From: DSWT01 sp035373625
GTDB lineage: Bacteria > Chloroflexota > Anaerolineae > B4-G1 > SLSP01
Direction: 5' to 3'
DNA length: 64,000 nt
Assembly: GCA_035373625.1 (NCBI GenBank)
Contig: DAOSNS010000009.1
Span: 55,699 to 119,698 of the forward strand
The position numbers were made by a program, and so were the translations under genes. Positions 7,632 to 15,889 of this stretch are shown here, one piece after another. The stretch's first letter is position 1. Every line of letters starts with the position of its first letter. The notes under the pieces are model-generated. The model had not been told where the DNA came from. It was given only the letters and a program-made list of their open reading frames with translations, and did not search any database.

Positions 7632-8711
7632 TCAGACGCGCCGGGCACGCACCCAGTAATAGTGATGCGCCATCGCCACCGCCCGCGGACGCAACAAGGC
7701 ATACAGGCGATAGAGCCAGAGATGCGGCCCGTAATCATACGCCCCCAGGTGAGGCACAAAAGTTGCTCCAAAACCGGCCTTAAAGCGATACACTCCCCAC
7801 AACGGATCGGTGATTTCCAGAACTTCGGGCGCGCCCCAGAGATCGTAGAGCGTGCATCCGGTCTCTTTCGCGCGACGGATGATAGACCATTGTAACAGAT
7901 AGGTGGGCATAGCGCTACGTTCAATATCGCGCGAAGCGCCGTACATGTACCAGACCGTCGTGCCAAAATGAAAAGCAATCGCCATTGCCACAGGCACACC
8001 GTTGACCTCGGCAATCAATGACCAGGACAAGCCGGCGCGCATAAACTGCGTCCATACATCCCGATAATAGGCTTCTTCGCGGATGATAAAACTGTCGCGT
8101 GCGGCAGTCTCGGCGTACATCGCAAACAGCAGCGGCACGTCATCCGGTGTCGCGTCACGCACCGTCACGCCCTTGCGCACTGCCAGATGAATGTTGTAAC
8201 GCCATTTGGGCTTCATCTGCGCCATAAGCTGATCCAGGTCAGGGCGCAAATCTAAAAGCATGGTATTGCGGAATTGTATCTGTTCAAAAGAAGCCCGCCA
8301 CCCATTTTGCGTCAAACACGCTTCCACCGCGCGTCCTTCTTCCGTGTCCGCGCGTACATCGGGATCAATTTTCAGTAGCAGCAACCTATGCTTGCGCGCA
8401 TACGTGCCCAACTGTGACAACACGTCGTCAGCCCGCCGTGTATTCGTCCAGTCCAAAAGCGGCCCTTTGGGGACATACCCCAGGCGCAGATTCCCGCGTT
8501 GCAGCACAAGAAGCTGCGCGGCCGCCACCGGCCGATTGTCCTCGCGCCACAGGAAACGCAGCGGACGCCAGCCCCGACACGCCTTCACCTCTCCCCACAA
8601 CCAGGATTGCAGGATGTGCGGCTGAGGCAACGCAAGTAAAGCTGTATCCCAAACCTGTGCGTCAACAACCCTCTCCATAGTCTTCTGCAAGGCAATTTTA
8701 GCACAAGTCAC
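7632..8711 (-). CDS. FemAB-like peptidoglycan bridge-type aminoacyltransferase
   Basis: A protein of up to 359 residues with the two-GNAT-domain fold of FemX/FemA proteins, which in other bacteria transfer amino acids from aminoacyl-tRNA onto lipid-linked peptidoglycan precursors. Visible blocks are the opening ILQSWLWGEVKA, GYVPKGPLL, the RYNIHLAVRKGVTV segment and the C-terminal LYDLWGAPE...PLWGVYRFKAGFGA, all typical of the family. The listed start is GTG at 8711; an ATG at 8678 (MERVVDAQVW) is an equally good or better start, since family similarity begins there. The exact substrate, peptide bridge or another polymer, is not known. Confidence 0.85.
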   Translation of the reverse strand: MTCAKIALQKTMERVVDAQVWDTALLALPQPHILQSWLWGEVKACRGWRPLRFLWREDNRPVAAAQLLVLQRGNLRLGYVPKGPLLDWTNTRRADDVLSQLGTYARKHRLLLLKIDPDVRADTEEGRAVEACLTQNGWRASFEQIQFRNTMLLDLRPDLDQLMAQMKPKWRYNIHLAVRKGVTVRDATPDDVPLLFAMYAETAARDSFIIREEAYYRDVWTQFMRAGLSWSLIAEVNGVPVAMAIAFHFGTTVWYMYGASRDIERSAMPTYLLQWSIIRRAKETGCTLYDLWGAPEVLEITDPLWGVYRFKAGFGATFVPHLGAYDYGPHLWLYRLYALLRPRAVAMAHHYYWVRARRV

Positions 8712-8739
8712 AGAACTTTCTAAACTTTAGCGCTTCTCC

Positions 8740-8874
8740 CTGGCTTCAAGCGGATCGCCAGATCCGCGTTGGATTGCCAGATCCGCATTGGATCGCCAGA
8801 TCCGCGTTTCTCAACCTCTATCAGCTAAAATGGGGAACCGGCGTTCCCCTCGGAGCAAGAATGATAAGGCTCTG
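8740..8874 (+). mobile_element. MITE family A, copy 1 (5'-truncated)
   Basis: Similar along its length to the copies at 23.26 kb and 40.77 kb, ending in AGAATGATAAGGCTCTG. The left terminal repeat is missing. Its first part contains a 19-bp unit (GGATCGCCAGATCCGCGTT and close variants) in three tandem copies at about 8752-8811, found once in the other copies. Confidence 0.7.
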
Positions 8875-8951
8875 CCCCCGCCTTGCCCATCTTCGATTTC
8901 CGATTATCATGACACCATCATTACGAGGCCCCGCCTCGCAAAAGGAAAGGC

Positions 8952-10367
8952 ATGACCGAACGCGAATCTATTAAAGAGACTATCGCACCGCCGGAAAAAG
9001 CGTATCTGGTGGGCGTGGAATGGAAGACCATTCCTGATGGAAAATATAAACCCAGCGCCTGGCCGGCCCAGGAGTCCCTCGACGAATTGGAACGCCTGGC
9101 CGATACCGCCGGCCTGGATGTGGTGGGCCGCACCATCCAGAAGCTCGAACGCCCCAATGCGGCCACGTTTATCGGCAAAGGGAAAGCCACGGAGATCGCC
9201 GCCGCAGCGCAGAGTCTCGGTGTGGATGTCGTCATCTTCGACGAGGAATTGACGCCGGGCCATCAACGCGAGTTGGAGAAAATTTTCGGCAGCCATATTA
9301 AAGTGTTGGATCGCAGCGGCCTGATCCTGGATATTTTCGCGCAGCATGCCCACACCCGCGAAGGCGCGCTGCAGGTCGAACTGGCGCAGTATGAGTACCG
9401 CTTGCCCCGTCTGACGCAAACGTGGACACAGCAGGCACTCACCCGCCAGGCCGGCGGACGTGCCGGCGGAAGCACCGGCGGCGTGGGCCTGCGCGGCCCC
9501 GGCGAGACGAAATTGGAAATGGATCGCAATGTGATCCGCCGCCACATCGTCCAGATCAAGCGTGAGTTGGAGAACGTGCGCGCTCAGCGGGCCCGCTACC
9601 GCATCCAACGGCGGCGCAGCGGCCTGCCGACCGTTTCCCTGGTCGGGTACACCAACGCCGGCAAGTCCACGCTGCTTAACACCTTCAGCGGCGCCGAGGT
9701 CTACATCGCCGATCAGCTTTTCGCCACCCTCGACCCCACCACCCGACGGGTCACCCTTCCCGGCGGCACGGTAATCCTGTTGACCGATACCGTGGGCTTC
9801 ATCCAAAAGCTGCCTGCCGACCTGATCGCCGCCTTTCGTGCTACGCTGGAGGAAGTCACCGAGGCCGACTTGCTGTTGCACGTGATTGACGCCAGCCATC
9901 CACAAGCCCGCGAACAAGCGCGTGCCGTCTACGCAACGCTGAAAGAAATCGGCGCGGCGGACATTCCGATCATCAACGTGCTCAACAAAATTGACCGGCT
10001 TCCCGATCCCGAAGCGGCCTGCGCTGCGTTGGGCGACCTTCCCGACAGTGTGGCCGTTTCGGCCCTGACAGGGCAAGGGCTGGACAACTTGTTGCGGCAC
10101 ATCGAAGAAGTCCTGGAAGCCGAGATGGCGCGCCTGGATGTGCTTATTCCCTTTGAGCGAGGCGACCTGGTGGGTTTATTCCATGAGCGCGGGTTGATTG
10201 ATAAAGAAGAGTATCACGAGACAGGCACGCGCATTGTGGGACGCCTGCCGGAGACGCTGGCGGCGCAGTTCGGCGACTTTCACACCCCCCGCTCTGCGCG
10301 ACGCACCAAACAGCAAGCCTCACCAGATCGGGCAGATTTAACCGTGAATCAGGCGGATCCTCGCTAA
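8952..10367 (+). CDS. hflX: GTPase HflX
   Basis: A 471-residue ribosome-associated GTPase that splits stalled 70S ribosomes under stress. The HflX N-terminal domain (about 15-190) ends in the conserved GLRGPGETKLE block, then a coiled region and the G domain: G1 GYTNAGKST (about 233-241), G3 DTVGF and G4 NKID. A C-terminal domain with FERGDLVGLFHERG follows, plus a short basic tail. Ribosome site AAAAGGAAAGG lies before the ATG, next to a small GC-rich hairpin (8924-8938). Downstream come rlmE and an SbcC-like gene on the same strand. Confidence 0.96.
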   Translation: MTERESIKETIAPPEKAYLVGVEWKTIPDGKYKPSAWPAQESLDELERLADTAGLDVVGRTIQKLERPNAATFIGKGKATEIAAAAQSLGVDVVIFDEELTPGHQRELEKIFGSHIKVLDRSGLILDIFAQHAHTREGALQVELAQYEYRLPRLTQTWTQQALTRQAGGRAGGSTGGVGLRGPGETKLEMDRNVIRRHIVQIKRELENVRAQRARYRIQRRRSGLPTVSLVGYTNAGKSTLLNTFSGAEVYIADQLFATLDPTTRRVTLPGGTVILLTDTVGFIQKLPADLIAAFRATLEEVTEADLLLHVIDASHPQAREQARAVYATLKEIGAADIPIINVLNKIDRLPDPEAACAALGDLPDSVAVSALTGQGLDNLLRHIEEVLEAEMARLDVLIPFERGDLVGLFHERGLIDKEEYHETGTRIVGRLPETLAAQFGDFHTPRSARRTKQQASPDRADLTVNQADPR

Positions 10368-10427
10368 TTCTCTGAAAGATTCGCGTAGATTAGCGAGATT
10401 GGCGGTTCATTTTCATGAGGGGATAAT

Positions 10428-11033
10428 TTGTCACACTGGCGCAAACAGCAACGCAAAGAGCTTTACTTCCAGAAAGCCAAGCAAGAAGGCTACCGCGCCC
10501 GCTCGGCGTATAAGCTCTTGCAAATTCAAGAGAAATTCCACATCATCCGACGCGGTGACATTGTCGTGGATTTGGGCGCCGCGCCGGGCTCGTGGTGCCA
10601 GGTGACGGTGAAACTGGTGGGCGACAAGGGGCGCGTGATTGCCCTCGACCTGCAGGAGATCGAACCGCTCCCTGGCGTCATCACCTTGCAGGGCGATATG
10701 ACCGATCCGGCAATCCAGGCGCAGGTGATCGAACTGGCCGGCGGGCGCGCCAACGTTGTGCTCAGCGACGCCGCGCCGTCCACAACCGGCATCAAACTGC
10801 GCGACCATGTACTTTCCATCGAGTTGGGACGCGCCGCGCTCGCCGTCGCCAAAAAACTCCTTGTCCCCGGCGGGAACCTGGTCATCAAAGTTTTCGAGGG
10901 CGAGGATCTGCCCGGCCTGATCCACGATGTCAAAATGGCCTTTCATCCGGTCAAAATACACACACCGCCGGCCACCCGCAGCGAAAGTTGGGAAGCCTTC
11001 ATCGTTGCTCAAGGATTCAAAGGAAATCCATGA
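10428..11033 (+). CDS. rlmE: 23S rRNA (uridine-2'-O)-methyltransferase RlmE (FtsJ/RrmJ)
   Basis: A 201-residue SAM-dependent 2'-O-methyltransferase expected to modify U2552 of 23S rRNA in the late 50S particle. The K-D-K-E tetrad is present at K29, D114, K154 and E189, with almost the same spacing as in E. coli (38-124-164-199). The cofactor motif is VVDLGAAPGSW. Translation appears to begin at a TTG preceded by GAGGGG; an ATG 13 bases upstream is out of frame and stops at once. The stop overlaps the start of the next gene (ATGA). Confidence 0.95.
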   Translation: MSHWRKQQRKELYFQKAKQEGYRARSAYKLLQIQEKFHIIRRGDIVVDLGAAPGSWCQVTVKLVGDKGRVIALDLQEIEPLPGVITLQGDMTDPAIQAQVIELAGGRANVVLSDAAPSTTGIKLRDHVLSIELGRAALAVAKKLLVPGGNLVIKVFEGEDLPGLIHDVKMAFHPVKIHTPPATRSESWEAFIVAQGFKGNP

Positions 11034-13756
11034 TCCCCGAAGAACTGCATTTACGTAATTTCCTTTCTCACCGCGAAACCGACCTGGATTTTCGCGGCGT
11101 TCATCTCGCCAGCCTGGTCGGTGAGAACGGCGCGGGCAAATCGGCCCTGCTGGACGCCATCACCTGGGCCGTGTGGGGACGCTCGCGCGCACCTTATGGA
11201 CGCGACGAAGACCTGATCTACCACGGCGAAGACAGCCTCGAAGTCGAGTACGTCTTCCGTATGCCGTATCAGGGGGGCGATGAGCGGCGTTGTCGCATTC
11301 TGCGGCGTCGTGAAATGCGCGGGCGGCGCTCCGGCACCTCCATCCTCGATTTCCAGGTGGAAGGTGCGAACGGCTGGCGTGTCCTCACGGCCGACAGCAT
11401 TCGGGAGACACAAAACCGCATCGTCGCCCAGCTCGGTCTGGACTACGACACCTTCATCAATTCTGCCTACCTGCGTCAGGGACATGCCGATGAATTCACC
11501 ATCCAGTCCCCCGCCGACCGTAAACGTGTGCTCGGCACCATCCTGGGATTGGAACGCTGGGCCGAATACCAGGAACGTGCTCGCAAGAAGCTTGCCAGCG
11601 TGCAGGGCCGTCTGCAAGAAGTGGATCGGCGCCTGGATGAGATCAGGCAGGAGCTGGCCCGCCGTCCCCACTATGAAGCGCAATTGGCTGCTGCCGAAGC
11701 GCAGGCGCAAGAAGCCGAAGCCCGCCTTACCGAAATCCAGGCGCAAATGGACAAATTCACCCGCATCCAGGAACAGGCCCTGGCCTTAAAGCGAAACATC
11801 GCCGACGTGGACGAACGATTGCGCCAGGAGGAAACGCGCCTCACCCAATTACAGCGAGAAGAAGAGATGCACCGGGGGCAGCACGCTTACTACACCACCA
11901 TGCTGGAACAAGCCGCCGTGATCGAGGCCAACTACCAGGCATATCAGGCGGCCCTGGCCGAGGAACGCGCCTGGGGTGAGAAACTCAGTCAGGCAGCCCG
12001 ACTGCAGAACGACAAAGCGCGCTGGGAGGGTGTGATTGCCAGAGAACGCGAGGCGCTCACCCGGCAAATCCGTGCGGCAGAACAGGAAATCGTCCGCATT
12101 GACCGCGTCATCGCCGAGAATCGTGCGCAGATGGAACGTACCCTCAGTAACCTGCAGGAGCAAATCCGCCTGCTCCAAGAGCGCACGGTAGATCAAACGC
12201 TGCTGGCGAAACTGGAGGCTGCCAGCGCGGAACTGGCGCGTCTGGAGCAAGTCGCACAGGATCAGGAAGCCGCCCGCAAAGAATCACAAGATGGCGAAGT
12301 GGAACGTAGCCGTCTCTTCGAACGCCACCGTCAGATTCAGGTGTTGCTGGAAGACCTCAAAGCCCGCCAACAGACCCTCACGAAAGCCGAGGCAACCTGC
12401 CCTCTGTGCCGCCAACCGCTCACGCACGAACACCAGGAGCGTCTGATAGCCGAGATGCGGGCCGAAAGCGCTGCCCTGAACGAAGAGTTGCAGGCCATCA
12501 GTGCCCGGATCCAGACAATTCAGAAAAACAAAAACGCACTGCAACAGCGTCTTCAGGAATATGAACAACTGCTCCGCGCACGCCCCAGGCAGGAGCAGAC
12601 CGTGGCCCGGCTCAAACAAAGCCTGGAACAGAGCGACGCGGCGCGCACGCGCATCGCCGAACTCCAGGCGCAAGCCGAAACCGTCGTCCGGCAACTCGCC
12701 GCCGAAGCCTACGCCGACGCGGAACGGGACAAACGCGCTCAGGCCATCGAGGCCCTCAACACGTATCAGGCGCGCCTTGAACAAGAAGATTTCGCTGCCG
12801 AAGCGCGCGCTGCGCTCGCCGAAGTCCTCGCGGCATTGATCGAAGTCGGTTACGATGACGCTGCCCACCAGAAAGTCAAACGCCGTCTGCAAGCCCTCAG
12901 CAGCGCCGAAGCCGATTACCGCGAACTGGAAAAGGCGCGCGTGAGCCTGGAAAAAGAGCGCGAAACTCTCAAACGCCTGGCTTTGGAAATCGAAATGCAG
13001 CAGACACGCCTCGCCCGCCTGGAAGAGGAACGCTCTGTACAACAAGCTGCCCTCGACGCGCTGCGCCCGGCCCTGGCGGAGGGGCCACGCCTGGAAGCAC
13101 AACTGAATCAAGCGCGCCAGCAGGAAGCGCAGGCGCGGCAACAAGTAGGTGCGGCGCGGCAGAACCTCAACGCGCTACAAACGCTGGAGCGACGCCTGAC
13201 GGAGATGCGCGCGCAGCGCGAAGAACTGGCGCTGCGCGTGGGTCTGCTCGGTGAACTGCGTGACGCTTTCGGCGTCAACGGGATTCCGGCGATGATCATC
13301 GAGCACACACTGCCGGCGCTGGAGCGCGAAGCCAACTATATTCTTCAAAGCCTCACCGGCGGGCGCATGCACGTCCGGTTCGAGACCCAACGCGAGACCA
13401 AGACGGGGAACCTGCGGGAGACACTGGACATCATCATCAGTGACGAAAAAGGCGCGCGCCCCTACGAGAATTTCTCCGGTGGCGAGCAATTTCGCGTCAA
13501 CTTTGCCATCCGCGTAGCGCTCTCGCGGATGTTAGCGCAGCGTGCGGGGGTACGCCTGCGTTCCCTGTTCGTAGACGAAGGCTTCGGTGCCCTGGATACC
13601 GATGGACGTCAGCGGCTCGTAGAAGCCGTCAAAACCGTACAGCACGAATTCGACTTGATCCTCGTCATCACCCATATTGACGAGCTGCGCGAAGCCTTCC
13701 CCACGCAGATTCAAGTGACGAAGGGCGAGGGGGGATCGGTGGTTGAGGTGGTTTAG
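11030..13756 (+). CDS. sbcC: SbcC/Rad50-type SMC-like ATPase
   Basis: A 908-residue ABC-type ATPase of DNA repair nucleases. The N-terminal Walker A is GENGAGKSA (about 32-40). Two long coiled-coil arms flank a zinc-hook CPLC at about residues 457-460. The C-terminal half-site has FSGGEQFRVNFA (about 814) and Walker B SLFVDEGFGALD (about 845). This is the Rad50 layout; the usual nuclease partner SbcD/Mre11 is not in the window. The ATG overlaps the rlmE stop, so the two are translationally coupled. The frame stays open upstream to 10592, but that part only mirrors rlmE and is not coding. Alternative names such as a generic SMC-family exonuclease subunit are possible. Confidence 0.88.
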   Translation: MIPEELHLRNFLSHRETDLDFRGVHLASLVGENGAGKSALLDAITWAVWGRSRAPYGRDEDLIYHGEDSLEVEYVFRMPYQGGDERRCRILRRREMRGRRSGTSILDFQVEGANGWRVLTADSIRETQNRIVAQLGLDYDTFINSAYLRQGHADEFTIQSPADRKRVLGTILGLERWAEYQERARKKLASVQGRLQEVDRRLDEIRQELARRPHYEAQLAAAEAQAQEAEARLTEIQAQMDKFTRIQEQALALKRNIADVDERLRQEETRLTQLQREEEMHRGQHAYYTTMLEQAAVIEANYQAYQAALAEERAWGEKLSQAARLQNDKARWEGVIAREREALTRQIRAAEQEIVRIDRVIAENRAQMERTLSNLQEQIRLLQERTVDQTLLAKLEAASAELARLEQVAQDQEAARKESQDGEVERSRLFERHRQIQVLLEDLKARQQTLTKAEATCPLCRQPLTHEHQERLIAEMRAESAALNEELQAISARIQTIQKNKNALQQRLQEYEQLLRARPRQEQTVARLKQSLEQSDAARTRIAELQAQAETVVRQLAAEAYADAERDKRAQAIEALNTYQARLEQEDFAAEARAALAEVLAALIEVGYDDAAHQKVKRRLQALSSAEADYRELEKARVSLEKERETLKRLALEIEMQQTRLARLEEERSVQQAALDALRPALAEGPRLEAQLNQARQQEAQARQQVGAARQNLNALQTLERRLTEMRAQREELALRVGLLGELRDAFGVNGIPAMIIEHTLPALEREANYILQSLTGGRMHVRFETQRETKTGNLRETLDIIISDEKGARPYENFSGGEQFRVNFAIRVALSRMLAQRAGVRLRSLFVDEGFGALDTDGRQRLVEAVKTVQHEFDLILVITHIDELREAFPTQIQVTKGEGGSVVEVV

Positions 13757-13760
13757 GGCG

Positions 13761-13949
13761 CACTTCCACCTCAGGCGTAAACCAACGCAGGGAAAAACGC
13801 GTTGCCTCCTTCCAGGGCGTGTTCCCCACCGGCATCACGAACGCCGTCTCGGAGAGGTTCATCTCGGCGGCAATCGCTTGCATCAGCGCGTCATCGAGCG
13901 TGTGCGGCAGCAGACACACCGCCGCCGGATTGCCTTTGGGAGCAAACAC
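13761..13949 (-). pseudogene. PhzF-family isomerase remnant
   Basis: The frame gives FAPKGNPAAVCLLP, then IAAEMNLSETAFVMP and FSLRWFTPEVEV. These are the consecutive N-terminal blocks of PhzF/diaminopimelate-epimerase-like proteins. About twelve residues are missing at the start, where the rlmD stop lies, and everything after FTPEVEV is gone, where sbcC ends. About 63 of some 270-300 residues remain, with no ribosome site. It looks like the leftover of a gene deleted between sbcC and rlmD. Confidence 0.75.
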
Positions 13950-13956
13950 TACCCAG

Positions 13957-15189
13957 TTATCGCGTCAACAGCGCCACATTCTCGATGTGATACGTCTGCG
14001 GGAACAAATCCACCGGCTGGACCCATTGCAGGGTGTAGCCGTGCTTCACCAACCGCTGGGCATCCCGCGCCAGGGTCGCGGGATCACAGGAAACGTAGAC
14101 AATACGCGCCGGGTTATGCACCACCAACGCATCCAGTGCGGCCAGTTCCAGGCCGGTGCGCGGCGGGTCCACAACTGCCGCATCGAGCTTGTCTTGAACC
14201 GTCGGTAACTGCGCTTCCACCGTCCCCTCAAGGAGCGTGACGTTATCCGCGTCTGCCAGGTTGTGACGCGCATCCGCCACCGCCGCCGGATGCGCTTCGA
14301 TGCCGATGACGTGTCCGGCCACCTCACTTAAAAAGGCGGTGAACAATCCCACGCCGCAGTAGGCATCCAGCACCTTCTGATACCCGCGTGGCTCTAGCGC
14401 TTCCATCACGACCTCGACCAATTGCGCTGCCTGCGCCGAATTCACCTGGTAGAAGCTCGTCGCCGAGATGTGGAACGTGCGTTCATGGATGACCTCGAGG
14501 ATATAATCGAGGCCGATGAGGGGTGCGATAGCGTCATCGTGGCGGATTTGCACCACCGACAACGGAAAATCCACCTCCAATGCCGGTGGTTCATCTTCCC
14601 GCGCCTGCAAGACCACCATCAGATCGCCGGTCGCGGTCCCGGCACGCAGTTCCATCCATTCCAGCTCAGGGTAAACCAGATCCAGCGAGTGCAAAAGGTC
14701 GTTCAGCAGTGGGTGCAGGATCGGGCAATCATCCACAGGGTAGACATCGTGGCTATGAGCAGAAAGGAATCCCAGACGCCCGGCAGCGTCGGTACGAAAA
14801 AGCGCGTGGTTGCGATACTCCCAGCCTGTCTCATCGGGAAACGGTTCGAGGATCGGCGGCTCGTCGAATTTACCGACGCGACGGAACTGATCCATCACCA
14901 CCAGCCCCTTGAGACGCGCCTGTATCGCGTAATCTATATGCTGCCATTGACAACCGCCACAAGCCTCGGGACCAAAGTATGGGCACGCCGGTGCAACTCG
15001 GGCCGGCGAAGGCTCAAGGACTTCCAAGAGACGGGCACGCGCGTAGCGTCCCCGATCCTCCACAAGCTCTACCCGCACCTGTTCACCGGGGATGGCATAC
15101 GGCACGAAGATCGCGCGCCCTTCATAGCGGCCGATGGCCTCGCCACCGTGGGCCATCGCATCCAGTTTGAGTGTAACGACATCGGGCAT
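13957..15189 (-). CDS. rlmD: 23S rRNA (uracil-5-)-methyltransferase, RlmD/RumA family
   Basis: About 410 residues. A TRAM domain (about 1-60) precedes an iron-sulfur cluster motif (CPYFGPEACGGCQWQH, about 70-85). The SAM-binding fold has YCGVGLFT, and the catalytic region VYVSCDPATLARD carries the nucleophile cysteine. Such enzymes make m5U in 23S rRNA (U1939 or U747) or in tRNA, and the position cannot be told from sequence. ATG 15189 has better spacing from the AGGAG site than the GTG three bases earlier. Transcribed divergently from rpsO with its own extended -10 promoter. Confidence 0.9.
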   Translation of the reverse strand: MPDVVTLKLDAMAHGGEAIGRYEGRAIFVPYAIPGEQVRVELVEDRGRYARARLLEVLEPSPARVAPACPYFGPEACGGCQWQHIDYAIQARLKGLVVMDQFRRVGKFDEPPILEPFPDETGWEYRNHALFRTDAAGRLGFLSAHSHDVYPVDDCPILHPLLNDLLHSLDLVYPELEWMELRAGTATGDLMVVLQAREDEPPALEVDFPLSVVQIRHDDAIAPLIGLDYILEVIHERTFHISATSFYQVNSAQAAQLVEVVMEALEPRGYQKVLDAYCGVGLFTAFLSEVAGHVIGIEAHPAAVADARHNLADADNVTLLEGTVEAQLPTVQDKLDAAVVDPPRTGLELAALDALVVHNPARIVYVSCDPATLARDAQRLVKHGYTLQWVQPVDLFPQTYHIENVALLTR

Positions 15190-15231
15190 CACATAACTCC
15201 TGTTCCGAAAATAAGCACAAACGGTATTCCG

Positions 15232-15240
15232 ATTATACCA
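15232..15240 (-). promoter_or_regulatory. Extended -10 promoter of rlmD
   Basis: On the minus strand TGGTATAAT (TGn plus consensus -10), with no good -35. The transcript would start about 35 bases before the rlmD start. Confidence 0.55.
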
Positions 15241-15266
15241 GCATCAATTAAAGTATAAAACACATC

Positions 15267-15294
15267 TTGCGAAAAACGTCGTCTATGGTATACT
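15267..15294 (+). promoter_or_regulatory. Promoter of rpsO
   Basis: TTGCGA (15267-15272), 16-bp spacer, TATACT (15289-15294). Start expected near 15301, giving a leader of about 68 nt with two purine-rich ribosome-site-like runs (AAAAGGAG and AGGAG) before the GTG. Confidence 0.65.
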
Positions 15295-15368
15295 TCATCT
15301 CACAGTTGACCACTGGCCGACACGAAAACAAAAACGATCGGTTGGTTCTCGAAAAGGAGTAAATAGGA

Positions 15369-15635
15369 GTGTTAGCGAAAGAGGAAAAACAGGCAATTAT
15401 CAAAGAATATGCCCTATCGGCAGACGATACCGGCTCGCCAGAGGTGCAGATTGCGCTCTTGACCCAACGCATCAACAACCTGACCGAGCATTTGCAGGTG
15501 CACAAACACGACGAAAGCTCACGGCGCGGGTTGTTGAAGATGGTAGGGCAACGCCGTCGCCAACTGGCCTATCTTCAAGGTGTAGATCCTGAGCGCTACC
15601 GCACCCTCATCCAGCGACTTGGTCTGCGCAAATAG
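15369..15635 (+). CDS. rpsO: 30S ribosomal protein S15
   Basis: An 88-residue protein with the S15 pattern DTGSPEVQIALLTQRINNLTEHL, then HDESSRRGLLKMVGQRRRQLAYL and RYRTLIQRLGLRK. It binds 16S rRNA at the central-domain three-way junction and nucleates the platform. The GTG start has AGGAG five bases upstream. It is followed by pnp, the common rpsO-pnp arrangement, with a hairpin between them. Confidence 0.98.
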   Translation: MLAKEEKQAIIKEYALSADDTGSPEVQIALLTQRINNLTEHLQVHKHDESSRRGLLKMVGQRRRQLAYLQGVDPERYRTLIQRLGLRK

Positions 15636-15663
15636 AGTATCGGTTTCATCGCTCGACTATGCC

Positions 15664-15698
15664 AAACGAGTAGATGTGAATAGCCCATCTACTCGTTT
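15664..15698 (+). terminator. Perfect hairpin between rpsO and pnp
   Basis: 13-bp perfect stem (15664-15676 with 15686-15698) and 9-base loop. No U-run follows, so it could be a weak terminator or, as in other rpsO-pnp leaders, a processing site. The 190 bases from here to pnp hold no ORF I can support. Confidence 0.55.
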
Positions 15699-15889
15699 GC
15701 GTATATTCCGGTTGTCATCATAAATCACTAATCAGCCGGTCTACCCGCGCTACCGCGTCCGCTGGGACAGGAGGTGGGAATTGGGGTTTGGGGTGCAACG
15801 CCGCATAAGCGGTGTACAACAGCCCCCAGTTTCTGACCTCCGCTGTCCGGCGACCGGCATAACCGGGGAACCCGGCACAGGAGAAAACA

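Noticed and set aside
8907..10100. 397-residue ORF on the minus strand
   Set aside because: Antisense to hflX, whose GTPase motifs are intact.
10592..11029. N-terminal extension of the SbcC-like protein by 146 residues
   Set aside because: This stretch overlaps rlmE in another frame, has no family similarity, and the Rad50-type start begins exactly at 11030.
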